Assembly (NCBI GenBank): GCA_900095095.1
Contig: FMBT01000003.1
Location: forward strand, 1-21,631
Source of the DNA: Fragilariopsis cylindrus CCMP1102
Lineage: Eukaryota > Bacillariophyta > Bacillariophyceae > Bacillariales > Bacillariaceae
DNA: 21,631 nt
Direction of reading: 5' to 3'
This document shows, piece after piece, positions 1-9,513 of the stretch. Below the pieces are notes generated by a model, which had not been told where the DNA came from, did no database searches, and saw only the letters and a list, made by a program, of their open reading frames with translations. The translations under genes were made by a program, and so were the position numbers. The stretch's first letter is position 1, and each line of letters begins with the position of its first letter.

Positions 1-2
1 AT

Positions 3-698
3 ATTCTAGGGGATGTACAGATTGTTGCTGATGGATATACAGCCCCCATAACTGCAGGTAACTTTGTTGACCTATGCCTCCGTAACTTTTACACGGGTCT
101 TCCCATAAAAGAAACGACGAAAAAAGTAGGATCTTCATACCAAGACAATATTCCTAGTAGAAACATTCTTGGATCGTTCGGTGAAGGCTTTTACTCTCCA
201 TTGACAGGACAGTTGCGTAAAATTCCCCTTGAAATTATTCGTACTAGTATTGAAGGTTCACAAAAATTGTCGTATTCATATTCTCGTCGTTTTGCAGAAA
301 GTTCCGATTTTGAGGAAACCAAGGCCAAGTTTTTGCTGGCCATGACGAGTAAGCCATTGCTTACCTTTGAGATACCCGGATTGATTGCATTAAATCATCC
401 AAGTGGTAATCCGAACGGAGGTTCATCCGAATTCTTTGGTTTGCAATCATCGTCATTAAAGGATAATTCTATAAAACGTAGTTTGTTAGATGGACAATAC
501 GCTCCTTTTGGGTACATAATAAGAGGTTTTGATGTATTCGATTCTCTTCGGCCTGGTGATGTGATTGATTCTACAAGTGTCGACGAATTCGGGGAACTAA
601 ATTTAGTAAAAATCCGGTCTTCGACTTTCAAAGAAGTTTCACAGGGAACTGAAAAGGCAACGTCCAAGAAATTAGAGGAAAAGTCTGTTGCTGACTAA
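3..698 (+). CDS. Cyclophilin-type peptidyl-prolyl isomerase, CYP38/TLP40-like, 5'-truncated
   Basis: The frame is open from the first codon of the window (position 3) to TAA at 696-698, so only the C-terminal 231 residues are present. The start, targeting sequence and N-terminal helical part lie upstream. The visible part is a divergent cyclophilin domain: TAGNFVDLCLRNFYTGLPI near the window start, NHPSGNPNGGSSEFFGL in the middle, then LLDGQYAPFGYIIRGFDVFD and RPGDVIDS. This order, with a long insertion between the two halves and a C-terminal GDVI-S motif, matches the thylakoid-lumen CYP38/TLP40 class, which helps assemble and maintain photosystem II and often lacks strong isomerase activity. 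A Lys/Glu-rich tail of about 25 residues follows the domain. Lumen location is inferred from the family because the presequence is not visible. No intron is seen. Confidence 0.85.
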   Translation: MLGDVQIVADGYTAPITAGNFVDLCLRNFYTGLPIKETTKKVGSSYQDNIPSRNILGSFGEGFYSPLTGQLRKIPLEIIRTSIEGSQKLSYSYSRRFAESSDFEETKAKFLLAMTSKPLLTFEIPGLIALNHPSGNPNGGSSEFFGLQSSSLKDNSIKRSLLDGQYAPFGYIIRGFDVFDSLRPGDVIDSTSVDEFGELNLVKIRSSTFKEVSQGTEKATSKKLEEKSVAD

Positions 699-782
699 TA
701 ATTGACCCAGGATAAACTGGGGAGCTATAAAAAAGTATTTACTCCTTTTCATTTGATATTATTGTTGTACTTGTACTAATTA

Positions 783-1159
783 TCATAATGGTCTATTCTT
801 TATCACTTCTAGTATAAGTACATATCCCGAGACATCTCCCATATGACTTTTTACTGGATACAACTCGTTTTGGGATAGTTGGGATCTCGATCTGGTCGAG
901 TACATACTAATGGAGCTGCTAGCGCGTCTCATCATTCGCCCTTGTTGCTTATGAGGTTGATAGGGATGCTTCAGTAACTTGTGATGATCTGGTGAGGATC
1001 CAGTCCTTCCAGACACATAATCAGTGCTATTCCAACTTGCATCTTGTACTGACCCGCGCCCTGGCCAGACATGTCATCATATTCTCCATCGTTATCAGTC
1101 TCAAGTGAAATCACTACCGCTGGCATTGAAGTAATCGTTGTCACTATATCACTTGCACC
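783..1159 (-). CDS. Possible 3' exon of an unrecognised protein, interrupted by a one-base frame break
   Basis: Reading the minus strand, one frame is open from 1159 to about 1053 and has an ATG at 1126 (MPAVVISLETDNDGEYDDMS and on). It then continues naturally in the -1 frame from 1052 to TGA at 783-785 (SVQDASWNSTDYVSGRTG, later RMMRRASSSISMYSTRSRSQ). The switch falls at a CCC run (1053-1055), and one extra base would fuse the two into about 114 residues from that ATG. The composition is hydrophilic, with a Ser/Arg-rich segment. A CTGAG acceptor-like site just upstream (1160-1165) could mean this is a downstream exon of a longer gene. I recognise no domain. It would be convergent with the cyclophilin gene. 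It could also be a chance reading or a pseudogene. Confidence 0.35.
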
Positions 1160-3200
1160 TCAGATTTATGTTGCTTTCAAAAAGTAGATATGAACAATTT
1201 AGTAGTACAAGATTAAAATTCTGACAGCGCATTGGTCCATTATGTAGGGACAACCTAGTTCTTTCATAGGAATGAAAGTGCCATATAATGCCTTCAAATA
1301 GAATCATGCTGCAGCAAATCAAGCAGTTTGTAAGAGGGCTTCTAGAATATCATATGCATCAACATGTCTACTGTGTTTAATTGTGCTGGGTAGGCACAAT
1401 GCTATCAAGGACTGGCTGACAACAGGTAGATATATACAGTATTAATCTGATAGATGCATACTTGAAAAGCATAAATAATGTGTCCACCAACCTGAAACAT
1501 CAACTAGTATGTTACAACTGTACTTTCAAGATATATCCTAGCAGTAGAACCAAAATTTAGTCTTCACAAGGTGGCCTTTATTGAAGGGCAAGCAGGTGGA
1601 GGTTTGGAGGTAGTAGAAGTAGAAGGTGGACTAGTTGAAAAAATGTAGGATAGCTAGATAGTTGGAGTTTGAATCAGATGATCTAGGTATGTCATACGCA
1701 TGAGAAACAGTGCTACTTTAGGTGCTAGTTGCCAAATATACAAGAAGATCTTGAATTTTGATAATGTACCTTTCTCTTGATCTTTTTGTGGCAATGCAAT
1801 GGGGACCATGGGATTTGATTAGATTGGGGATAATATTCATGTCTCACAAACAGGGCATGACTTCTATGTATCAAACTCTGCAGTATGTATATGAGAGTGC
1901 ATATTGTTGGCTGTACTTATGATGATGACATGCAGCAGCATGCCTGCTTGTGCTAGAATGATCATACTACAGCAGATGTAGAATGTCATCACCATGCACT
2001 AACTGGAGACTGGATGGAAAAGGTCCTAGATATGAATGCATGGCTTTTGTTATCTGCTAAGATGCAGGTGGTACATTTGTTGCAATCATCTTATAATAAT
2101 ATTTCATCACAGTTTTAGAATTAGACCTATGTACATAGGTCCTATACAGGGTACACATGATTACTGACTAGGTCCAAGAGCAATTAATTGTTGAGCTTAG
2201 CTGTAAAGTAACACATGCCATACTGCAAGTTATGTTTGAAACTCATCTACGGGCATTGAACATGCATTTTATAATGAGAAAATATCCAAAAAGCTGCTCT
2301 AGTAGTCAAATATTACAGAAAATACATACTACTATAGCAAAAAATGCATAAGGAACAAACATCAGACTATATTAGAGGATACTAACTACTAAGTGTGATG
2401 GGATATTATCACATACGAGTAAACCATATGCAGTATACTTTGCCTACTTCTACAATAGGTTTTGGTAAATTGCAATAATAGTAATGGAACTGGGAGCTAT
2501 TATATTATAGTTTGCTGCCTTGATCAATCTCAATTCTTGTTGAATGGTAATTGAAACATCATGAGAATCAATCTTGGGGCGTACAACATGCATGATGTAC
2601 CAAAGTATAGAAGTGTAGTTGGAGTGATAAACAGAGATTGACTTGGCAGTGCACATTATAGGAGCATTTTGATAAATGATGTAATACAGTGAGATGATCA
2701 CACACCAAGCAAGGAAGGAGGACGGAGGCAAACTGTTACTTATCTTCTGTTAGGTAAACAATGTTGATGTATGAATCAATTCGTGCTGCGTAGTTGAGAC
2801 TTTCCTTGCAAATAACAGCCATCTTCATTTCCAATAGCATACACCATTGTACAGGTTTTGCAAGTAGTCCTTAGCTTTTGTCAAGAAACACTTCTTTGGT
2901 CACTTCAATGTGATGCCACATTGTAGTGCTAACAATACAATAGAGACCTAGCTAGATATCATAGAGTACTGTTTTTTAAATCGAGACAGCCTCGCTTTTT
3001 GCGCGCCACATTCCGATCGCTTATCGAAAACGTATCGAAACTACAACGACAAGCATCTTCAATCTTCCATACTGTATGGAAAACAATTGGTACAACTTTT
3101 GTAGTACATTAACTTCACATCATTGTACAACCACCGACTAGTGCTGAAGGAGTACGAAGTAGTTTCTGTGCCCGAAATAACACAAGTGAAGCATAGCACA
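1160..3200. other. Gene-poor intergenic block of about 2 kb
   Basis: No convincing coding frame was found on either strand. Stops are frequent in all frames. The longest minus-strand reading (2450-2731) is hydrophobic and rich in Ile and Tyr, as expected of AT-rich filler. The block has a perfect 18-bp palindrome at 2124-2141 and weak inverted words (1924-1931 with 1983-1990). No LTR pair, terminal inverted repeat or reverse-transcriptase-like motif was seen. The last 200 bases must hold the promoter and 5' UTR of the RING gene. Upstream exons of the 783-1159 reading could also lie here. Confidence 0.5.
2124..2141. repeat. Perfect 18-bp palindrome
   Basis: The sequence GACCTATGTACATAGGTC equals its own reverse complement and does not extend further. 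It sits in the middle of the gene-poor block and has no gene start close by. It could be a binding site for a symmetric dimer, a remnant of an inverted repeat, or chance. Confidence 0.7.
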
Positions 3201-4911
3201 ATGGCATCATTTGATTCTTCCAATTCTCTAGTTCAACCTGAACAGACGACATCGCAAAGGATGTCGTCTCGCCGATCTTCGCTTGCTATCATGATTGAAG
3301 ATTGTATTATCTGTTTGGATGAAATGCAGGGCTCCGATTATGTTCATCTATTACAATGCGAAAGACACTGTGGTTTTAACATGTGCAAAAATTGCATTGA
3401 GAGTTTATTATCCTCTTCTAAGGACGGTTTTCAGGAAGCATCTGATGGCAATATGCATGTGAAAGTCTACCTGCATTGTCCAAATTGTCGTTCAGATTTG
3501 AGCCATAGTATTCGAGATACACTGTTGTTAAGAAAAGTGAATGAACTTAGAAACACAGAGATCCCTGAGACAGAGTGGACCAATTCACAGATTCGACTAA
3601 AAAAAGCCCTGCATACGAACGAGGTACAGCAGGCAATAAAATATGCTCGTAAAATGGAGGCAGAATACTTTGGTAATGAAGATGATTTCGATGATGACGA
3701 CGACGCCGCCGACGACGACTTCTCCGGTGGTAGTGACGATGAAGATTATATAGTAGAGCAATGGGGAGTTGAGGCGGATATATCGATCGGAGTACATACC
3801 TCCTTCTGTAGCCCGAGGCCCCCTGATCCGGTGATTCGAGAAGAAGCTATTCGTGTGGATCCTACACTCTTTGCTGGATTGGATTACTTTCTGACAGAAG
3901 ACGAGCGTAGGGAGGTAACTGAATTAATGACCAGAGGAGATCCGTCGCTCCTGGCAGAAGCAGCAGAAATTTTGTATACTGTTGCCCAAAATATCTCTTC
4001 GAATCCTACTAAACCAGCATCTCTAGCCGCGAATAATAGACCAACAACGGCTATTACTGAGAAGCCTGCAAATATTAGGAGGAAAGCATCTCTCTGCCGT
4101 AGATCTTCTGTCTATCAGCTGATTGCCGACGCAGAAGTTGCACACGGCAAGGAAGAGAAAAAAGTCTCGGAACAAACACGTGCTTTACAACAAAATAATG
4201 CAAATCCGCGCTCTCGAGTTGGGCAACACAGGCTGATGGAACGTGAATTGCGAATCCAAGCAGACTTTCAAAAACGTTTCCCTATTCCTGTTCGTATGCC
4301 AAAGGCAGTGCAGTTAGATCTATCACTTCCATTCGATTTGGAATTTGTGGACTATACGTGGAGTGGTGAGTTACTACTTGAAGTATATAGTAGTAAGTAT
4401 CATCAATTGAACGTTTAACGTCTAACCCTGTTCTACCATATTCTTTTCGCTACAACAAAATAGGGACTGTTATGGATGCTTACTCAAAAATATCTGTAGG
4501 ATTTGGTAATCGTGTATCTCAACGACGTCCGAATAATGTCCATGTAGGTAATATTCTTGGAACCGAACAACCAATTTTGTCAATGCTGCGTCAATGGGTT
4601 GTGCGATTGGACTTTGTATGTCTAGTAACGATGAGAAAAATTCCGATGTAAACGACGTTTATGTTGCCATCCCTGGCCAATCACGGGTTCTGATATCACA
4701 TACCGGTCGGATCGGAAAACAAGGAGCAGTTCGCGGTGACGTATTGAGTCATATTGACGGAAATGCTATCGCTGGTAGGAATGTGAGTGAGGTATTGAAT
4801 CTGCTCCATACGAAACATAGTCAAGCTGGAGGATGTATTATGTTGACACTGAATGCTGAGTTATCCATTGCAGAAGCCCTGAAGCGCCGAGCTATGGCAA
4901 TTGCAGAATAA
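3201..4911 (+). CDS. RING-finger protein with C-terminal PDZ-like domain (two exons, frame break in exon 2)
   Basis: The first in-frame ATG is at 3201. Exon 1 is 3201-4365 (388 codons plus one base). Residues 35-96 hold a RING-type zinc ligand set: C35 and C38 in CIICLD, C53, H56/C57, C62 and C65 in CKNC, and C93 and C96 in CPNC. This suggests an E3 ubiquitin ligase. A stretch of Asp and Glu follows around residues 155-180, then a Ser/Arg-rich linker. An intron (4366-4463) joins in phase 1 to exon 2, which reads GTVMDAYSKISVGFGNRV, then TEQPILSMLRQWVV, until TAA at 4649-4651. The C-terminal part (VYVAIPGQSRVLISHTGRIG, then RGDVLSHIDGNAIAGRNVSE) lies in the -1 frame, ends at TAA 4909-4911 and resembles a PDZ fold. 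The frames overlap only within 4552-4651. A missing base or a 20-nt intron (4616-4635) would reconcile them. An alternative is a separate short gene starting at ATG 4594. Confidence 0.75.
4366..4463 (+). other. Intron 1 of the RING gene
   Basis: The donor GTGAGT follows ...ACG TGG AGT G, and the acceptor is AAAATAG at 4457-4463. Splicing 98 nt in phase 1 keeps a natural protein reading (DYTWSG then TVMDAYSK). Without splicing the frame runs only to TAA at 4416-4418 through low-quality sequence. Confidence 0.75.
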
Positions 4912-5558
4912 TGTGAACAGAACGAATTATTTAGTTCATTTTTAGGATGCAATACTCTTGTGATTTTAATCTAGTTTAGTGACATCTAATTCAAACTACT
5001 GAAGCAGTCAAAGTCTACCATTAACATGGTTAGAATAAGTTTAATTATAACTAGCCATGAATCAACATGAGTAATATTGGCATCCCTAGTAGACTTCTGG
5101 AAACCCACCATTGTCATGCATAGCTTACCAAATTTGAAGACAATGATACCAACCACACGCTTATTGTTGGTAAAATCAAAAAATCTGATGCTTCCTTTGT
5201 GTCGTCATCTTGCTTCGATGGTACAATGTAGTAGATTAACCTATTTGAATCTTATTTTTCATTTTTCTTTTACATTTTCTTAGAACCTCTAAATGAGCCT
5301 CGTCGCGCATAAAATTTACCGCGCGCAAGCAATCATGACCCTCATATTCAATATCGCATGCATGATCGTTCGTCTTTTGTTGTTGTTGAAAAATTTGACC
5401 TCCGCACACTCGAACACATACTAAGTACATTTGAAATTTGAAATAAGAAAGCAAGTAACAAAATTCATCACAGTTTTGAAGGAGGACATATCACAAAACC
5501 GTGAGACGAAAAAACATTATCCCCATCTGATAAATTTTCACACAAAACAAAAGAAAAA
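4912..5558. other. Intergenic region, RING gene to C-CAP/TPR gene
   Basis: About 650 AT-rich bases hold the 3' UTR of the RING gene and the promoter of the next. Short open frames here (for example 5077-5283 on the plus strand) have no coding character. The sequence before ATG 5559 is A-rich. No repeat or RNA gene was recognised. Confidence 0.5.
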
Positions 5559-7369
5559 ATGACAGCAGAACCGGACACATCATCAACAACAACGAAGACA
5601 GCCACTGCCAAAAAGGGCACGGCTGGTCGTACTGATTATGACAAGTGGGAAAAGGTAACAAAAACACTCGTTGATGACGTAGAACAAGAAGATAAAAAAG
5701 AAAAGAAGGTTAGTGAAAGTGCATTAGGTTTGGATGGAAAATATGCCCATTCACAAGATCATGCGGACGAACGAATTAAGTCAAAGGATGTACTGAAGGC
5801 TAAAAAGGTATTAGATAAATATCATAAACGAGAATCGGCTGTCCGAGCTGAACTTCAGGGTTTACTCGGACCGACGTCGTCGGCTAAATGAAGAAGAATC
5901 GAACAAATCGTCATCGGTCAGAAAAAAAGACAGTTGTTCGTATTACACGTGATATGATAGATGCAGGTAAACGTGTCGTTGTTATTTCCGACACATCTGG
6001 TGCTTCTCCTAATCAAATTGATTCCATCGTTTTGACATCGGATTTGAGTTTATTAGAATCGAAAATGAAAACGAATGCTACAACAGTTCCTAAAAGTTAT
6101 CCCGATGATGCTGAGAATGATGTTGTTGCTGTAGATAACAAAGATGAAGAAGAAACAGAACGCACTAGTAAGATTTTTGGTGTCATTAAATGTTTCCTAA
6201 GTAATGTTCATAACTGTACCATTTTAATCAAGTGCAAAGTGATTTCGGGAACATTAGAAATGAGTCATTGTACCAATGTTGTGGTCAAAATTGAAAAGGA
6301 TGCTACTATTGCAACAATCCAAGCTGATCTTTGTGAGGATATATCCATAATATTCAACGACGCACCATCAGGAAAGAACGGTACTAGTCCACAGGGCATC
6401 CCAATATCGGCAGGAAATAAAGCACGTATTTACTGGGGACAAGACAAAGAAGATCGTATTTTCCATGCAGGTGTTAAGAATATGAAGGTTCAAATTAACC
6501 GAGATGGGTATCTAGAAACAGAAAGGATGTGTGATTACATTGCGGACGGTGCGAAGGTTATTGGTAATACTAGTGAAAAGGAATTCCAATTCGTTACTAG
6601 TTGTGAAGACGAGGAACTTGTAACTGAGGCCGTTATGCGTGTGGGCCTAACGACAGGAGAAAATGCACGACCGATTACAAAACGTGAATTGGCGGCCGAA
6701 AAAGAAAAACGAGATAAGGCGGGAAAGATGGCCGTTAATATGGCTGAAGATATGATCCAATTTAAGGAGGTAAACAAGACTGGAGATAAAAAGGTAACAA
6801 AAAAGAACGACGAGGAGCAACCGCAAGAACCAGCAACATCAGTGGTGGTCGATGAAAAACCACCACCAGTTGTAGAAGAAGAAGACGAAGTGGAAGAAAT
6901 TTATGCGTCAATGAGTAAGGATGATATCGACCTTGTTGTAAAAGAATGTGAACAAAACAAGGCACGTGGAAACGAGGCATTTGGTAGTGGTGAATACGCC
7001 CAAGCTATTTTACTATATAGTTTGGCATTGGATAAGGCAGATGAATTACCCGATGATAAAAATGATACCACCAAGAAACAACTTTTTGCTCGAGATGTTA
7101 CCCTAACGAATCGTTCCGCATGCTTTCTAAAATTAGGACATCATGAAAAGGCTGTAGCAGATGCAAAGCTTGCGCATGAATACAACAAATCCAATGTTAA
7201 AGCATGGTTCCGTCATGGATTGGCCTTACATGCCATGAAAGAATTTCAGGAAGCTATCTCAATTTTAGCACAGGCGAATAAGTTAGAACCTAAGAACAAA
7301 CAAATCAAGGAGGCTTTGCAGTTTGCTGAAATGAGAATGAATCAGGATTTACGGAAACGACGGGGATAA
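5559..7369 (+). CDS. C-CAP/TBCC-like beta-helix protein with carboxylate-clamp TPR domain, in two frames overlapping by 4 nt
   Basis: Frame one runs from ATG 5559 to TGA 5889-5891 (110 residues). It has a Thr/Lys-rich start, then a charged helical segment (DVLKAKKVLDKYHKRESAVR). Frame two starts at ATG 5888, overlapping as ATGA, and runs to TAA 7367-7369 (493 residues). In its numbering, residues 95-156 have short alternating strands (IFGVIKCFLSNVHNCTILIK, then ATIATIQADLCEDISIIF). These resemble the right-handed beta-helix of C-CAP/tubulin cofactor C domains, which bind actin or act on tubulin-type GTPases. Residues about 345-485 are three TPR repeats with a full clamp set K358, N362, N408, K438 and R442, which in Hop/CHIP/PP5-type proteins grip the EEVD tail of Hsp90 or Hsp70. 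It may therefore be a cytosolic co-chaperone for cytoskeletal clients; that role is inference. One gene with one missing base, probably in the AAA run at 5886-5888, is likelier than two genes. Confidence 0.8.
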
Positions 7370-7957
7370 TTAGAAAGAAACAGTTTGTTGATATGTTGTG
7401 CCTTTGCTATTTATTTATTTGTTGTTAAAATAAAGTAAAATTATGCACTAATCTGCAAGTAATCATAGCTATATAGATATTGTTTTGTTTGCTTTACCTG
7501 CCAAGGGGATACTGTTTGTATCATCTTCAAATCATCGAACTGTTGAGAGAAACGACGTCAAATAAGTTTTCTTGCTTGAGTCGTAGTCGTGATTGAATTA
7601 TTATAGTGTTCCATATTCAATAAAGAACGTGATCGAAGAGAAATTAAATCAAAAACGAATCGAGAACGAACAATGATCCATTGTACTTCATAGCGGCAGA
7701 TATCATAGACTGTTACAGTCAAAACACCAAAGTATCATACTTCAAGTAACATCAAGGAGCAAGCAACTAAGTTGGGTGGACAGTTACGAATCTCATAAAC
7801 TGTAGACTGAATGCATCATATCGACAAATCCATTCAAGCTACACACACGCAAAGAAATTAATACAGTAAAAAAAGTTATCGATCGACACCTACCACTAAT
7901 AGAGTAAAGAGTAATAATAATATCCTAATTAAATAAGACGAGTTTACCATAAAGAAG
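7370..7957. other. Intergenic region before PSMD9
   Basis: About 590 AT-rich bases between two plus-strand genes hold the 3' UTR of the first and the promoter and 5' UTR of the second. No open frame with coding character and no clear repeat or RNA was seen. Confidence 0.5.
7429..7434 (+). terminator. Possible polyadenylation signal of the C-CAP/TPR gene
   Basis: AATAAA occurs 60 bases after the TAA stop in a T-rich then A-rich context. The position fits a 3' UTR signal. Diatom polyadenylation signals are loose, so this is only suggestive. Confidence 0.35.
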
Positions 7958-9138
7958 ATGTCTCGAGACGATCCCACAATAAAGGCTGACGCCGCCGCAC
8001 TAGAAGATGAGACATCATTGCGCAAACTACTAACTACTTTGGATGTTCAAAAAAAGACCATCGAAAGTGAGGCGGATGCAATTTTACACGAATTGACAAA
8101 TCCTCCTAGTGAAGGTATTGAACCGATGGGACTCGATACACCATTAGTCGATGCTGACGGATATCCCAGAGGTGATATCGACGTGTACCGAGCAAGGAGT
8201 CAACGGAATCGATTCCGTCATCTGCAAACGGATCATAAAGAAATAAAAGTAAAAATCGAAGGTCTACTGGACGAGCTGGCGAAGAAAAAGGTAAGGAACC
8301 AGTCAATCATCTCGAATAAAATGAAACGAACGTGGTGCGATTAAGTTACCGCTAGAGAAATTGATAATACTATAAGACAAATGGTCTATTTTGCGTACTG
8401 AGTTCAATTGTTTTCCAAAATTCTTTTTCCATTTATCTGTCAACAACACTTATACCCTACTTTCATCCACGACGTACACATACGCCATATTCTTTGCGAC
8501 ATTGAAAAAAATACGACGATGTTAAATAATAGGATGCTACCAAAGAGAAAGCACAAATTGAGGAAAATAACCTCCGCTTAGCTCCGAAACCAAAACCAAA
8601 GTTTGATGCTGCTACCGGAAAGTGGGTTGTGAAAAATTGGGATGGCTCTGTCGCTGGTGTAAATGGGGGTGAACAAATTAGTTTTAATGACCTTACACAG
8701 AATAGAGATATTTCTGCCATAACCGAACCAAGCCGAACGACCGTCCCTGTTGCATTAGTAGATGGATCTACATCCGATACTAGAACTACTAGTACTACTA
8801 GTAGACGCCCATTCGCGAAAGTAGATGGGGTGACACATCCTTCACCAGCAGCAGATGCTGGAATGAAAGTGAATGATCTCATTATTCGTTTTGGACCATT
8901 AGACGCCGATAATAACGACAGACTTCGGGCTGTTGCTACATTGGTACCGGGAGTTGCTGAAGTAAATGGGAAGATTCAGATTTCTGTTCTACGTCGTCGC
9001 CAACAATCTACATCTACATCCGAAGATAATAATATTGATTACAACGATGAAACCCAATGGGAAGAGGCCGTGCTGATTCTCCATCCTCGTCCGTTTGATG
9101 GTCGTGGTGTATTGGGATGTCACATCGTCCCTTTTTGA
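7958..9138 (+). CDS. PSMD9: 26S proteasome non-ATPase regulatory subunit 9 (PSMD9/Nas2/p27), assembly chaperone
   Basis: Two exons, 7958-8290 and 8533-9138, encode 312 residues. The family's proteins chaperone assembly of the proteasome 19S base by binding an ATPase subunit, in cytosol and nucleus. Residues about 15-115 form the helical hairpin of the family (LRKLLTTLDVQKKTIESEAD, then GLDTPLVDADGYPRGDIDVY, a highly conserved stretch, then RARSQRNRFRHLQTDHKEI). A variable linker rich in Thr and Ser follows, then a PDZ domain from about residue 205 (FAKVDGV, PAADAGMKVNDLIIRFGPLD). The protein ends in GRGVLGCHIVPF, the diagnostic family C-terminus. The start ATG at 7958 is the first in frame and lies in an A-rich context. 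It is longer than typical homologues (about 220 residues) because of the linker and a Ser/Thr/Asp-rich insert in the PDZ. No frame defect is seen. Confidence 0.93.
8291..8532 (+). other. Intron of PSMD9
   Basis: The donor GTAAGG follows codon AAG, and the acceptor is AATAATAG at 8525-8532. The 242-nt phase-0 intron joins DELAKKK to DATKEKAQIEENN, restoring the helical region. Reading through it meets a stop at 8342-8344. Confidence 0.85.
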
Positions 9139-9513
9139 TTCGTAACAGTAATCCTTTCAATAGCAACGGCAACGGCAAAGAAAAGCCAATAATAATATTG
9201 CATTTCATCGTACATATTAATTATTTATAGACTACAGTACTAGATAACTACACGGTATTCAATACAGATATAGTCGCTAGCGTGTACAGCAAGGATTTTG
9301 TGCGATCAAAATATAGAATATTATATATTATAAATTATACATGCTATTAAGACAGACAGAGAACCCGAATTAACCTATCAATCATTCAATCGATCATAGA
9401 ATAGTTTTTCTTCTTCATTATTTTTCATACCGTCGTGTTCGTCGAACTTGTTGTTGATGTTTTTGTTTCTGATCATGTTGAGGATGATTTTGTAACTGAC
9501 GTGGAAATGCCAT
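9139..9513. other. Convergent 3' intergenic region
   Basis: About 375 very AT-rich bases between the PSMD9 stop and the stop of the minus-strand gene serve as overlapping 3' UTR space. It includes a short AT-rich semi-palindromic run near 9310-9342. On the minus strand the upstream gene's frame stays open for 31 more codons after its TAA (9418-9513). Confidence 0.5.

Noticed and set aside
2450..2731. Minus-strand open frame of 93 codons with hydrophobic composition
   Set aside because: Ile/Tyr-rich readings are common in AT-rich non-coding DNA. No domain or flanking splice signals support it.
5077..5283. Plus-strand open frame of 68 codons
   Set aside because: It starts from a non-ATG codon, has no recognisable motif and ends in an AT-driven Phe/Ser run.
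5805..5905. An 86-nt intron (GTATTAGATAAA to ATGAAG) that would join the two C-CAP/TPR frames
   Set aside because: It has the right length modulo three but no pyrimidine tract, and it would remove a well-formed charged helix. A missing base in AAA is simpler.
8463..8882. Open frame of 139 codons on the minus strand
   Set aside because: It is antisense to the PSMD9 intron end and second exon, whose product is clearly recognisable. The minus reading has no family features.
9326..9342. 17-base word TATTATAAATTATACAT shared with 18449-18465
   Set aside because: Both copies lie in almost pure AT sequence, where such matches are expected. There is no extended similarity around them.
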